Assembly: GCA_900074885.1 (NCBI GenBank)
Contig: FJUW01000003.1
Span: 525,273 to 589,272, forward strand
Direction of reading: 5' to 3'
From: Rhynchosporium graminicola
Lineage: Eukaryota; Ascomycota; Leotiomycetes; Helotiales; Ploettnerulaceae
DNA: 64,000 bases
In this document: positions 12,712 to 24,700 of the stretch, piece by piece
Position numbering within the stretch: the first letter of the stretch is position 1
How the letters are laid out: each line of letters starts with the position of its first letter
Made by a program: the position numbers and the translations under genes
Notes under the pieces: model-generated
Told to the model about the DNA's origin: nothing
Seen by the model: only the letters and a program-made list of their open reading frames with translations
Database searches by the model: none

Positions 12712-15700
12712 ATGAAACTCACACTCCTTCTATCTATGCATCTGTGGCTCACGAGCGTCACCGCCCTTACCACTCGCGGCAAGAATGACGGATGCCCAGG
12801 ACCTGATGGATGTCAAGGCGTGAGTAAATTAGATAATACGAAGTACGTCTTCTAACATCTTGAAGGAGTGTATCGAAAATGGCGGTGCCTTCTGTCGCAC
12901 CTCGGGAGGGGGCGAACAGTGGTTCTTCCCATGTTCAGAACGTTACTTTCCTATAGGCACATTAGAGGGTTTTCGCACCTGGAGAACACTTTGGAAAAGA
13001 TAGTTTCTGAACCTTATAATACTAAATTAGCGTAAGGGAGACTATACCAGATTTTACAGGTAGCAGACTAGGGTTCCTTACTAGCTGTAAAGTATAATAA
13101 ATAGCTTAATTTCCGTGATATCAGAATCTTATACTATTACTAGAATTTAACTATAATAACTATAGAGAAAGAGACGATTCTAGCTATTACTTTAGCTATA
13201 TGGATTCGCAGAAGGAGATATCATCGGAAGAGGTTTTTGTAGTAGCAGTAAGCTATAGCACTAAGATATCAAGTTCCGTATAAGTATAATCGCTATACGT
13301 TTAATCTAGATTCGTAGCTCGAGAGAAAAGTCCTTATAACCTTCCGATTCTCTACTCTTAAGTTATATTAGCTTTATACTCTCTTCCGTCTTAATCTTAT
13401 CAACTTCCGAAATCGGTATACCTGCGAACCTATCGTTAGCTTATATATTATATACTCCCGACTAGCTTTCCCTAGCAGATAGTACTAGCACGCAGATACC
13501 TTTAGCAGATCTATAGCTTAGCTGAGCTTAATTTTCAATAATACTATACGCTTCCTTAGCTTATATTTCGCAGATTACTTTCGCTAGTATAAGAATCTCT
13601 ACCGATATTTAAGAATCCGCAGGTATATAAGAGCTATTAAAGGTATTAATAATATTCAAGGAGTATAGAGCTTCGTAGATAGTACCTTTAAAGGCTATTA
13701 TAGACCTAGAGATCAAGTTATATAGCGATCTATATACTCTGGATATAAACGCGCTTATAAACTAAATTAGCAGGCGATTATAACTCTAGATAAGATAGTA
13801 TTATCTTTAATAGGCCCTTTCTATAGAGCTAAGAACAATTAGAGTATATAGAAGAAGTCAGGTTATCAGGAGAAGCTCTAGGAGCTATTTGAAGGTCGAG
13901 AGATATACTATATATATAGAGATCCAGCGTATAGCAGTACTTATAGTATTACCTATCCGTACTAATATCCGTATAGCTATCGCGCGCTTTCGCAGAAGAA
14001 GAAGAGCTTTAATAAGAGGTTATCGTTAGTAAGAATCGCAGTAAAGTAAGGGTTTAGGAAGATATAGCAGAATTAGATATATATAGTATTCTCTAAGGCG
14101 CTGAATACTAGAAAATAGCCGGTAGCAGCTCACTTTATAGTTACTATACTACTTGAGAATTATATAATATATCTGCGTAACTCTCGTAATCGATTTAGTA
14201 TTAAGCTATTAAGTATTAAAGAGTATTTATATAATTAGAAGAGTAGTTAAAGAATATTAGTTATAAAGTTAAGGGTATATTATAAGGTTATTCCGTACCG
14301 AAGCCTCTATTATAACTTTCCTATATTAACGCTAGTAACCTCTTAATACTCCTACTAATTCTATCTACCTTTATAGAGAGAGTATTAATATCTATACGAA
14401 GAGACGTATTAACTAGAGCTAGAGTAATAGCTACTAAGTCTACTAGGCGCCCGATATACGATATAAGTAACTAATCTAGCTTATCTGCCTTATTACTAGT
14501 AATACTATCTTTCTCTTTAGAGCTATCTATTCTTACCTGTTTCTGAGGTCTTACTAAGCGACTAGATAATGCGATAGATACTATAGATACTAAATATAAG
14601 ACTAGTCTATCGCTATTAATCTTACTAGCGCTATTAAAAGGGTCGCTCTTATCACTAGAATTAAGGTCTTTAGCTCTCCTTTCCTTCTTTACTCTCCTTT
14701 TCCTTAAAGCTAATAAGAACTAATTATCTCTCTACTATCTAGTATTCTCACTATTAGCTTCTGCTCAACTAGCTGCCTTCTTATTATCTTCCTTCTTCGA
14801 CTCTATAGCTTAAATTATAGCTATCTATCGATTAATCGCATGCTTATACGAAGTCGGAGCTCTATCTTACTCTCTAGTCTTCTTAACTTAAAGCTAATCT
14901 ACTCGTGAAGAAACCTAGCCTTTTATAACACGACCGAGAGTCTTATATTCAATACCTCTATATAGGTTTTTGAACGCCTTCGATACTACGTTCCAGAATA
15001 CCTTATTTATAACCTTTCTAAAAGACTCCTCCTTCTTAATATATATACGTAAGAGTAGCGTTCGGTTCTCCTTTTCTTTCTATAACTTCGCAGTCGGCTT
15101 TATAGGTATATTAGACGTTAGTGTTTCCGATAGTACTTCTTCTGTACTCTATAGAGGCATATTATCTATAATAGGCGCAGGAGAAGGTAATAGAGCTTAA
15201 TCGGACTATACTAGAGAGCTATAATAAGGTATAGGAGGTACAGGAGTTACGGGTAATCGTGCTTCGGGAGCTAGAGTTAGAGTATTTAGCAGATTATAGT
15301 TACTAATTCTGAAGCTTTACTAAGTATATAACTAAAGCTAATTATAGTCCATAATGTCGATTTGAGGTATATATAGTATCTCTAGCTTCCGTAATACTCT
15401 AGCTAATATTGAAATAGAAGTACGCTAAGCCTAATCTATACGACTTCAAAAACTATCTATAGTAGATAGTTTTCTGTTTATAGTAAACAGTTTTCCTCTA
15501 TTAGTCCGGATATAACTACTATAAACGGAATAGGTTGAACTTTAGTAGAAATTAGGTAGCCCTACGACTAAACCCGTTTCTACTATACACAGCTAGGAAA
15601 ACTGTATTTTCGAAAGTGTTTTTGACTGCGAAAACCCTCTATTGCCATCTGTAAGTGAAAAAAAACTCGAAGATATATCTACCTTTCTAATTGCAACAGT

Positions 15701-15748
15701 GCGGAGGCGTCAAAGAATGCACGGCAAGGGGAAGCAACGGCTACACCA
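12712..15748 (+). pseudogene. Small cysteine-rich secreted protein, split by a transposon
   Basis: Exon 1 (12712-12819) encodes an ATG start and a clear signal peptide (hydrophobic MKLTLLL start, Ala-rich cleavage region), then Cys pairs. A 46-bp intron (12820-12865, GTGAGT...AAG with CTAAC) leads into exon 2 (12866-12962), which brings the count to five Cys. The frame is then cut by the mobile element 12965-15639. As it stands, translation would run about 13 codons into the element and stop at 13001-13003. Past the element, 15642-15650, an intron (15651-15699) and a last exon (15700ff, stop TAA just after a KCGH end near 15748) supply three more Cys in the matching frame. The ancestral product would have been about 92 residues with eight Cys, the style of fungal effectors or antimicrobial peptides. 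Function is unknown. Exons 1-2 read as intact. Confidence 0.72.
12965..15639 (+). mobile_element. PIF/Harbinger-like DNA transposon, RIP-mutated
   Basis: Terminal inverted repeats start GAGGGTTTTCGCA at both ends (12965-12977 and, inverted, 15627-15639) and match imperfectly for about 40 bases. TA flanks both sides (12963-12964, 15640-15641), fitting a 2-bp target duplication. A plus-strand ghost ORF at about 13600-14200 shows an IS5/HARBI1-type (DDE_Tnp_4-like) nuclease: Val-Asp-Ser-Thr-Phe near 13675, Arg-Asp-Pro-Ala-Tyr near 13918-13932, and a ghost of VRIAVEWGFGKI at about 14025-14065. A minus-strand ghost ORF (about 15400-14250) could be the Myb/SANT-like partner that Harbinger elements carry. 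Stops throughout make it non-autonomous now. It has split the secreted-protein gene around it. Confidence 0.75.
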
Positions 15749-15749
15749 A

Positions 15750-17505
15750 ATGTGGTCACTAAGCAGAATCAGACCGGCCGGCTATCTATAGCTTCTATCC
15801 TCGGATCTTTTCAGCGGGTGTAGGAAGGGTGATGAAAAGGTGCTAGAGGACTCTGCAATTTCCTGTACTTTCCTTTTTAGGTTTCGCCGTTATGCTGCAG
15901 GAGCATGAGTTGGAGTAGTATAGCAGCAACATACCTCACGTCGTGGCTCATGCTACCACGTCACACATCAACAGATACGCTGTGGGAGTCTTGAACCAAC
16001 GCTTTCTATACCCATGACTAAATGCGAGATGATCTCTGATATACGTGACCGCTTCATCGTGATCTTAATCCATGGCTCTCAGCCATGGTACATGTGTCAC
16101 TACTCTCACTCACTGCTCGATCAGTTTACTATATGAACTCGAGTAAGATACTCGTTGCTAGCAGGTTAGCGTGGGAGACTTCACAGTACAGGAAAGCTTT
16201 CGCTACAGCATGCAAGAAACACGAGGATTACATACGTCCAATTTTCCACCATCAAAGCATATCACATCAAGCTCTTATCTCGAGATAATGTTATCTTGTG
16301 CTTCGAAATAAATGATGTTCTTGAGGAGCTCGCCTTGGCAGGTATTATTTACAGAAGGTGACCTGGCTTTTGGTGGTTATAATTATCCGCACACCAAAAA
16401 TCTTCCCTTTCGGAAACGTCTTATAGAACGTTGAAGATACAGATCCGTTTGAAAACTAGATTAAATCATTGCTTTACTTCTTTCGAGTCAATCTATTCTT
16501 TCTAGCATAATCTCGATGAGACAATTGTATCATAACAGTATGTTGAAATAAGGGTCTTGTTTAGCTATTCCGCGTTCTCGCCTGTTTGGTATGCGGGTAA
16601 TTACGAAGGTTACGACCACCGGGAGCCTGGCTATTAAAGATAATGAAACAACATCGGGACCTTCAGCTAAGATATCTAGACTCTAGACTATGACCATTAA
16701 CCCCAGAATCATCAAAGACTTCTAGCCATTCAACAGGTGCTATATCATCATCCTTTCACCCCGCACGAAAGACCTTTCGTATCACAGGTATCTTCTCTCA
16801 GCGCATAGTATCTCAGTACCCACGATGATATCTCTCTCCACTTAAGCAAAGCCTTCAATGCTCGTACCTTAGAGAGGGCAAAGAGAGAATGCGCCGGTCA
16901 CTTCATAGGGTACATGTTTCTGACACACGTATATTCTCTTTCACAAGTGTACGTACGAATTACCCTCTCATATTAGGTACGCGTGCGGGCCCGGTCGCTC
17001 AGCTATTGTAATACCCCAGATCTGGAAACGTCCTACCCTATGTAAGTCTGCTGTCACTAAGATCCCCAGTAACGAGTGAGTGAGTAACGTGATATCATCA
17101 GGCTAGATACAGACTTGCATCTCGCATTTATAAGCCGGATCTGGTCATGCGTTTTGCGTCTAGGTGCTATAAAGAGTATACCGAATTATCGAAACATGCA
17201 ACTCAACAAGAAAGACGTTCACTGTATTTACAGCAAGCTAAGTAAACCGTGTATTGTTCATTCGCAATGATATTTCACACTCTCATACGTCGTAGTGATG
17301 GTGGTATTGTACAAACTGATCCACCCAATTTCCTAATGCCATGCCACAAAAGACAGTGTATGTGTAGAACCCCGAATCCCAGCCAGACTTTCCCAATGTA
17401 CTACACAAAAGCCGTGAGACCGTGTCCATCTACCGACCCTTCTTCGAAACTCCAAAAGCACTAATGTCGTATACGGTTCTCCTCTCCTCTATGCGCACAA
17501 GTCAA
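15750..17505. other. Intergenic stretch without a supported gene
   Basis: Base composition is normal. The short open frames at 16085-16288 and 17249-17464 have no signal peptide, motif or plausible splice partners. The part at 16010-16145 is a diverged relative of 11430-11555. No tRNA or promoter signature is clear. Confidence 0.4.
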
Positions 17506-18757
17506 TCATGCGTCAACGCCTGAACTCTTGCCTTTGTCGTCCGGGGTATGAGTCCCGCTCATTTCAGTGTCAGCCGGTCCATCAGTCTTACCACCCCAAG
17601 ACCAAGGCATCCAGCTCGCGCTTCCACTACTTCTTTGAATCTGTCTGCGAACCGTCTCAACTTCCTCAGCTCCGGACTCTGCCTCGATTTTCTCGAAATC
17701 GGCTTCGCTTTTCCGGGAAGTGAGGCCGCTCATGGAGCTTATGGGTCGTTCTTCCTGCTCGCTTCCGCTGCTACCATCGAAGAACATGCTGGGTACTTGA
17801 CGAGGTGTGGAAGGTTTGACAGAGTGTCCTTGAAGGGCATTGGCTTCTTTATCTAGAGCTGAGAGTAGGATGGAAAGACGTTCGCGTTGGGCAGCGATGA
17901 AGGAAAGGCGCTCTTCGCCGCTAACAGAGGGCGGGATGAGCATGCCTGAGTTGGAAAGGTCTCGTGATTGGGAGCTGGCTGAGGCTGGATCGCGAGATGT
18001 GGCTGCGGTTACGGCTGATGCTAGGAGAGAATAGAAATCAGTCGCTGTGTTTGTGGCAGGCATTGTTGGGAATGCTGGCCGTGCAGAGGGTAGATTGAAG
18101 CGTGCAAGCAGGTTCTGGGTGTAGCTGAAGGTGGAGGGTGTGGCAGGTGGGGAGGGCTCCTGGGGAGGCAAACCAAGCAGATGTTGCTTGATGAGCTCGA
18201 TGGCTTGCTTGAAGTATGTGTAGCCTGCGGCTTTGGCACGATCGTGGGCGGAGGATATGAAGTCGTCGATTGATCGTTCGTTTTCTTCTAGGAATGGGTG
18301 AACATGCGATTGATAGAGGACTTTTGCGCCTTGCGTCTGCGGTAGGATGAGGTAGAGGAGAAACCCTAGACGGAACCAGGCGTAGAATGGGATCCTGGAA
18401 GGACATACATTAGTCCCGTCATCTGCGACTGGGGGATCTACATACCAGAAGAGGATGAATCCGGTCCATGATTCAACGAAGAGGGCACATGCCAGCACGA
18501 CCCAATACATAAGCCATGGTGTCAAAAGCGCAGGATCAGAGGTCCTGAGAGCTTTGTAGGAGGCGAACACAGGAAAGAGAAAGGTAGGAATCGAGCTGTT
18601 GATGAGAGGCGTCAGTATCATGCCACTCACTCCACTCCACTCTACTGTTGATGTGGAATCTGGGGTAAGGCAAGGTGAGGTAGGATGATCGCGGATGGCG
18701 GGGTTCATGACGGGATGGGACTCACGATAAGAGGTTTGCGAAAGTCGCGAAGAACAT
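17506..18757 (-). CDS. TB2/DP1/HVA22 family membrane protein (REEP/Yop1-like)
   Basis: Three exons: 18757-18726, 18595-18446 and 18394-17506, giving 356 residues. The start (MFFATFANLL) and the segment with PVFASYKALRT, VESWTGFILFW, PFYAWFRLGF and PQTQGAKVLY are the TB2/DP1/HVA22 domain, residues about 5-95, with two hairpin membrane segments. Proteins of this family bend and shape tubular ER. The 250-residue C-terminal extension is Ser/Pro/Ala-rich with acidic stretches and a late WMPWSWGG patch. It is much longer than Yop1 (about 180 residues) and fits the longer filamentous-fungal paralogue. Introns are 130 bp and 51 bp with standard ends. The short first exon was chosen because it restores the conserved N-terminus and keeps the frame. 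Confidence 0.87.
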
Positions 18758-19183
18758 GATCGCACAGGTTGCTATGCGCTTGACGTGTAAAGGAAAGATA
18801 GTGAAATCCGTAGGGTAGGAAGTAGGGAAGACAATAGATAATCGTCCAGAGCAAGAGTATGCTTCTAGATGATCATGAATGAAATATTGAAGTATGGGGA
18901 AGAAGTCAGTCAGTTCAGTCAGAGGAGGGCGAGTCAAGTGAGGCATGAGCCTGCCGGGCTTATCCTTATCGGGTGTGCCTTTGAGCTTCAAATCTAGTCT
19001 CGTGCACCAAGTATTTGTGTTTGTACTTGTATTTGCATTTATACCTCGAATAGCCGTCTGCCCGTTCCATTATTCATTTCACTGATCATGATTCACCTAA
19101 TTTGTCTTGTTGAAAAAGGCTGCGCAATTACTGTAATCATGTTCGTCTCTTCGGCTTCGGGGATCCAGAGTTGAGTAAGTACC

Positions 19184-19224
19184 TAGGTAGGTAGGTAGGT
19201 AGGTAGGTAGGTAGGTAGGTAGGT
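19184..19224. repeat. (TAGG)n microsatellite
   Basis: About ten tandem TAGG units between the divergent TB2/DP1 and TANGO2-like genes, bounded by GTACCT on one side and AGGTACC on the other, so the tract ends are roughly inverted. It is a simple sequence repeat with no coding role. Confidence 0.9.
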
Positions 19225-19838
19225 ACCTTACAGATGGATGGTTAGGACCATTCTATCTACCTCGGTACCTAGATAGATACAATATATACCTATGCAGCAA
19301 GATCAATCGGATTCCATGTCATCCTACAATATATATGCTATGCCATGCAATGACACTGGACCAACAACTTCATTTCGGTCCATTCCATGCCTACCGGTCA
19401 GCTGCAGCAAACCCTCTGCCCTTCCCCAAGAGTGCCGCCTGCGAAGCCGGATGCTCAGAACCCAAACCCTGCAAATGCCCAGGAGTCGGAACCTTCAACA
19501 TCCAACGCATCATGCCCTCCTCTCCCTGGCATCACCATACAAATTGTCGAGTAGTATCAGACCACAGCGCGGCCTAAGTACGGAGAGGCAAGAAAGTAAT
19601 GCAAGACAGTAATGCAAGGTAACTGACAAGCCGCTGCAGTATCTGTCTCTGCTCCCGATGCATGCATGCTACGAAGAGAATGGCTTCGCACTTTCCTACA
19701 CTTCGTAGAATCTCGCTGAATATGTTCTACTGACTACAGTACTACTAAATTAAACAAAAGTCACCATAACCAGCATAATCCCATCTCTAAACAAATCACA
19801 TACCGACTAGGTACATATTATACCTACACACCGCCATC

Positions 19839-20933
19839 ATGTGCATAGTCATCGCTACTACTGCCCACCCCTCTTACGCTCTAATCATCATCGACAATCG
19901 CGATGAGTTCATAACTCGACCAACGAGCAGACCTCACTGGTGGACTTCTAACCATCAAGAGATACTATCCGCGCGAGACCTACAAAGAGCAGAACAAGGC
20001 ACTTGGCTGGGAATCACGAAGACAGGCAACTTTGCCGTCCTGACGAATTACCGAGAGACGGATACGAACGATGCAGAACATCCCATACAGGGAACGAGAA
20101 GCAGAGGCGGGATGGTCACAGCTTGGTTGACAGCCGCCGGGGATGAAAGTACACATGAGTTCGTGCAACGTTTAATGGCTGCTGATGGGGTCAAGGGTGT
20201 TGGGGGCTTCTCTCTTCTGTGTGGGAAGTTGAGGAAACGAAGGGACATGAACAAGGAACTGGAACCACTCGCGATCATATCCAACCGGTGCGAGAAGCTC
20301 GGGAATGTCCCATGGATTGCAGAGAGGCGAGGTGAGGTCTACGGCCTCAGTAATACATCCTTCGACGATCCTGATGTGTGGCCGAAGGTTCAGCTGGGCC
20401 GAGATATGGTTCTTCAAGCTGTCGAGGAAGTTGTGGATGCTGGTTTGGGAGAAGAAGTTCTGGTCAGTAGGTTATTCGCTATTCTTGATAGCGATACCCT
20501 CCCAGAAAATGACGGGAGAGAGTTTGAGGAGTACATTTACGAGCTGCGTAAATCCATATTCATCCCATCAATCGGATCAGAAACACCGCTCCAAGGAACA
20601 CCAAAAGCAGACGTCATAGCAGCAGCTGATGTACATACCAATGGCGTCACTAATGGAGCTCCTCTTGCAAAGATAGACGTCCTCGAGTTAAAAGGAGAAG
20701 AAAGATCGGATCCGGTCACTACCGCTGCTATGACTGGGATCTACGGCACACAAAGACAGACCATCATTCTGGTAGATTGGGATGGGAGAGTTACATTCAG
20801 AGAAAGATCTCTTTGGGATGCAAAGGGAAATCCTACACAGAGGGGCAAGGGGGATATGAAATTTGATTTTGACATTGAGGGCTGGAATGGTGAAAGTAAG
20901 GGTAACGAAGTCTACCCTCATGCTCTTCTTTAG
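19839..20933 (+). CDS. TANGO2/NRDE family protein
   Basis: Single-exon gene of 364 residues starting MCIVIATTAHP, with the family's hallmark Asn-Arg-Asp-Glu near residue 21 followed by a typical RPTSRPHWW stretch. TANGO2 proteins are implicated in Golgi organisation, haem transfer and mitochondrial/acyl-CoA homeostasis; the exact role in fungi is unsettled. The frame is continuous and the length suits the family. A GIYGTQRQTIILVDWDG segment near the C-terminus matches the conserved end, where substrate-linked residues fold back on the N-terminus. It lies divergent to the TB2/DP1 gene, 1.08 kb away, with a TAGG microsatellite between them. Confidence 0.9.
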   Translation: MCIVIATTAHPSYALIIIDNRDEFITRPTSRPHWWTSNHQEILSARDLQRAEQGTWLGITKTGNFAVLTNYRETDTNDAEHPIQGTRSRGGMVTAWLTAAGDESTHEFVQRLMAADGVKGVGGFSLLCGKLRKRRDMNKELEPLAIISNRCEKLGNVPWIAERRGEVYGLSNTSFDDPDVWPKVQLGRDMVLQAVEEVVDAGLGEEVLVSRLFAILDSDTLPENDGREFEEYIYELRKSIFIPSIGSETPLQGTPKADVIAAADVHTNGVTNGAPLAKIDVLELKGEERSDPVTTAAMTGIYGTQRQTIILVDWDGRVTFRERSLWDAKGNPTQRGKGDMKFDFDIEGWNGESKGNEVYPHALL

Positions 20934-21768
20934 ATAACTAATAAATAGTAGCGACCTGAAAGGCTTACGGTACTCTGGGACCTTGGAGTTCTGAGCTCGC
21001 ACAATGCATGCAATCTTGAATCGTATCTTGTTAGAAATCTGCCCCATATACAATGAGATTATCGTGCGTGCACGCATATTTGAATTTGGTAAAGCTGCAA
21101 TTGAGACGGGTCGTTGGCATGTATTTGAAGATGAACTCTAGGAGTTGCCAGTCCTCAGCCCATCCTTCCATTGGCTCTCGAAGCGAGGCGCCAGGTGTGG
21201 ACTCGCTTCGAGTAGCTTTGTTTTCTTCCAAACCCACCCTCTTGATATACAATTCTTTTCATAAAGCTCTTCTCTTTCGAACATCAACAACAGCTTTTCA
21301 CGACGAGAAAGTTGCTGTTCACCAGCAGTTGATGTACCTTCTTTCGAGACGCTAGACACGCCAAGTGATGGAACCAGAAAGGTTTAGCGCGGTTGCGCTG
21401 ACGTTGTCCCCCACCATGTTCACTTTTCGTCAACACTATCTCCCTGCTCAATTGCAACTCCACCATCAGTACCGCGCGCCTCGATCTGCTTCTCTCATAC
21501 TTGAGCTCAGTGCTATTGCAAGATCTCCAGGCTCAAGAGCGAGTTTCCAATCGTTTGCGTTACCTCCTTCGCCGGCTCCCCTTCCAAGCCACTCTTCCAG
21601 TCCAGCTCAGATCGAGCTCAAAGTCGAATTTGAGAAAAGAGAGCCAGGAGTCAGATATCCTTTGGTAATTTAATCCCCTTGCGCACCTTTCAACCCCATA
21701 CGAGACTCTGATTCTGACCTGTCTCTCAGACAGCTTGTAGCAACAATTTTACAGATCGCAGAGCGACC
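20934..21768. other. Intergenic/5' leader region
   Basis: This stretch holds only short overlapping open frames on both strands, none with recognisable sequence. A pyrimidine-rich run and a possible GTAATTT/CAG intron pair just before 21769 suggest part of it is the 5' leader of the next gene. Confidence 0.4.
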
Positions 21769-24700
21769 ATGCCAGCACCAAGGGCACATTCATGGGCCGA
21801 GGAGCTGAGAAATCAGCAGAATCGCCGCCATTCCATTATTCCTCCTGTCCCTGCAATTCCCGCAATGTACAGTAATGCAAATCTGGCTCGTCCATCTCCG
21901 CCTGCTCCCTTGCGCAGCATGGATCCTCGATGGGGCCCTCGTGCCCACACTCCCACCACAAGCCACCATTATGACAACCTCGGTGGAGGCGATGACTCAG
22001 CTTCTGCAAGCAGCATCGATAGCGATGAAGGTGAGGGTAAGGGTGATCTTTACCATAAAGCGCTTGCGGTACCACGCCGAGTCGCTCCATCCCGTCAAAA
22101 CCAACCCCGTCGTCAGATCCAAGCCACTGGTCGAGATACACATTCTCGTAAAATTTCTCCTTCTCTTCCACTCACTCATTCTGCGCAACCCACTGGTCGA
22201 AACACACCTTCTCTTCCACTGAGTCAACCTGCGGAATTCAATGGAGAGATTTCTACCTCGACCACAGACACGTACGATGACAACACTGAAGACCTTTATA
22301 GCACCTCTCCTGTTACCAATCGTCGAGCCACCCCACAGACCAGCTTTAGCGAAGGCATCGCCACCTCTGCGGTCGACACTACCGATACCAATGATAGCGA
22401 TCCAGAGGGTCTATATAACGCGTCGCCAGTTCGCAAGGCTCGAGTTATGCAATCTTCCGGCTTTAAATCATCCCGAGACCTGACACACACCCCACCTGAT
22501 ATCTCTAGAGCCCAACCACAACCTTATGTCCCTAGAGACCAGCGTGAATACATGCCGGTTCCTCGAAATATGTCGGAGCCTCTACCTTCTACAACGAAGG
22601 ACTTCTTTGGTGACCATACCAACTCGGATAAAAATAGAGAAGCTGACTTCAATGAATCTTCTGCCACCATTGGCCAAGTCGATCGCTACTTCACTGGAAT
22701 GAGTAACAGTGCATTTGATGAAGATAGTGACGGTTCCGACCTCACCACCGAACGACCCAAAGATCCAGTTGGTAGCTTGAAGGCAGGCAATTCGAATGAC
22801 AAGGCATCCAAGAAACTGCTCTTCTTTAGCAAGACCTCACATTCTTCCCCAAAACCCGCCAACAAGCCCCAAGTACAACCCAAGAAGTCTCTTGGTCATC
22901 AAGGTTCGTCGCTGTTCGACCTCAGGAAGGCATCTGCGAAGAATTCCTCTCAATACTCGTTGGGCCGTGCTTCTTCTCCTTTGGATTCATCTCCCACAAA
23001 GTTGAGAGGGTTTGCATATGAGAGCATGGCTCCTGCTGTCGCTCCTGCCATTGTTGTAAAGAGCAACAAATTTCGGAGCGACGACCGACCATCTTCTCGC
23101 GGACCCAAAGCTTCCAGATCTTTGTTCAACCTTAGAGAGAAGGCGCGAACTCCGGCTCCGGCTCCAGCTATCATATCTGGACCTACGAATGTAAAGCATG
23201 TCTATGGATTTGGTACCACTTTTGAAAAGGCCACGGGTAGAGATACTCCAGTATCCAGAAATGGTTTGAACTGGTCCGGAACAATCCCCGAGCTTGATGT
23301 CTCACCACCACGTCGACCCAGGGCCCCTAGCGCAGTTCACACGAGCCAGCGGGGAACAGCAGCAAGCAGAGCCAGATTTTCACCCACTGAGCCCAACTTC
23401 GCTACTGATGAAGGCGCGGGTTCCGAAGACAACAGTTCACCTGCAACTGGTGGAAAGAGCACACTTCAAAGACAGGAACCGGGTACGTCCAGGTCGTCCT
23501 CAGCTGTTCACTTCAGCGAGGGTGTCACAACACAAAAATTCGCTAAGTCATCCACTTCAGCTGAGAGCAGAGGCCTTTTTACACCAATTGAACCTAAAAG
23601 CCTGAGAGTTGATGGTGTAGCTTTTGACATTCTCAATCCGCGTCGTCCTCCTATCAAGAAAGGGGCAGCTCCTACACCAAGTATCACCAAGTCTTCCACG
23701 TCTGCGAAGATCGGTGCTAGAGACCCAAAACCAAGCATGGCCAAGTCTTCTACCTCTGGCCAGGTCGATGGTCGAACATCGGCCTTTGGTTGGTCTAAAC
23801 GCTCGACTCCGGCGCCGAAAGGTGGACTTTATATTGGTGTGCCTACTGGTGTGGTTCAAATGGGCGGTAGTGGAACTGTTCTTGCGAGCGTTATGGGACA
23901 ATCAACTCCAAACCTGGTCCCTCCAGCTTCAGCTTCGGTCAATCGTGCTCGTGAGGCTTCCAATATTGCACTATGCGACCTCGTCAATACTTATGGAAAT
24001 GTCAGCCTTGGACAGGATGCAGCTCAGCAATCGACCTCTTCTCTATATCATCCATCCGAACCAGCCAGATCATCAACTCCTGCCCCTGATAGAGGCCGGA
24101 CTCCAGAGCCAGCTTCGCGATCCAGAAACCCGTTCATGAGAGCTCCACCAAGCACAATGGCCATTGGCACGCCCTATGGTGCTGTTCATACTAGAGGTGA
24201 AGGTACTGCTTTCGAAGAGGTGAAGGTTAGGTCTACTCCGACTGCCAGTGGCACCCAAGGACCGAAAAACAGGGCTTCTCCAAGACGCTACCAATCGATG
24301 CAAGACATCAGAGGCGGCAATACTTCTTCGCCCACCCGTATTCCTTCTCCAGTCGATGAGAGTCCTCAAGGTCGCAACTTCACGCCTCCCTTGTTGCCAT
24401 CGCAGAAGAAAGAAGTACGTAGATTCCAGTGGCTGCCGAAGTTTCTAATTCCGAAATCAGAACATCGTTCCTGCTAAAGCTCATCGTCTGCTTGGTACTA
24501 TTTCGCTAGCCCGTGTTCAGACAAAGCCTAGCAATCTCCCGGTTCCGAAGTCAAGAACTTTTGGCAAGCTTTCCTCTCTGTCTTCCTCGTTCGGCCGCTC
24601 TGTAGTCAACTTGGGAACTCGCAATCAATCAACCACCTCATTCAAAGCTGCCTCGACCACTTCTCTGCACGCCGAACCTACAACCTCTGTTTCAAACACC

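Noticed and set aside
19184..19224. TAGG array as an internal telomere-like repeat
   Set aside because: The unit is TAGG, not the fungal TTAGGG; it is an ordinary microsatellite.
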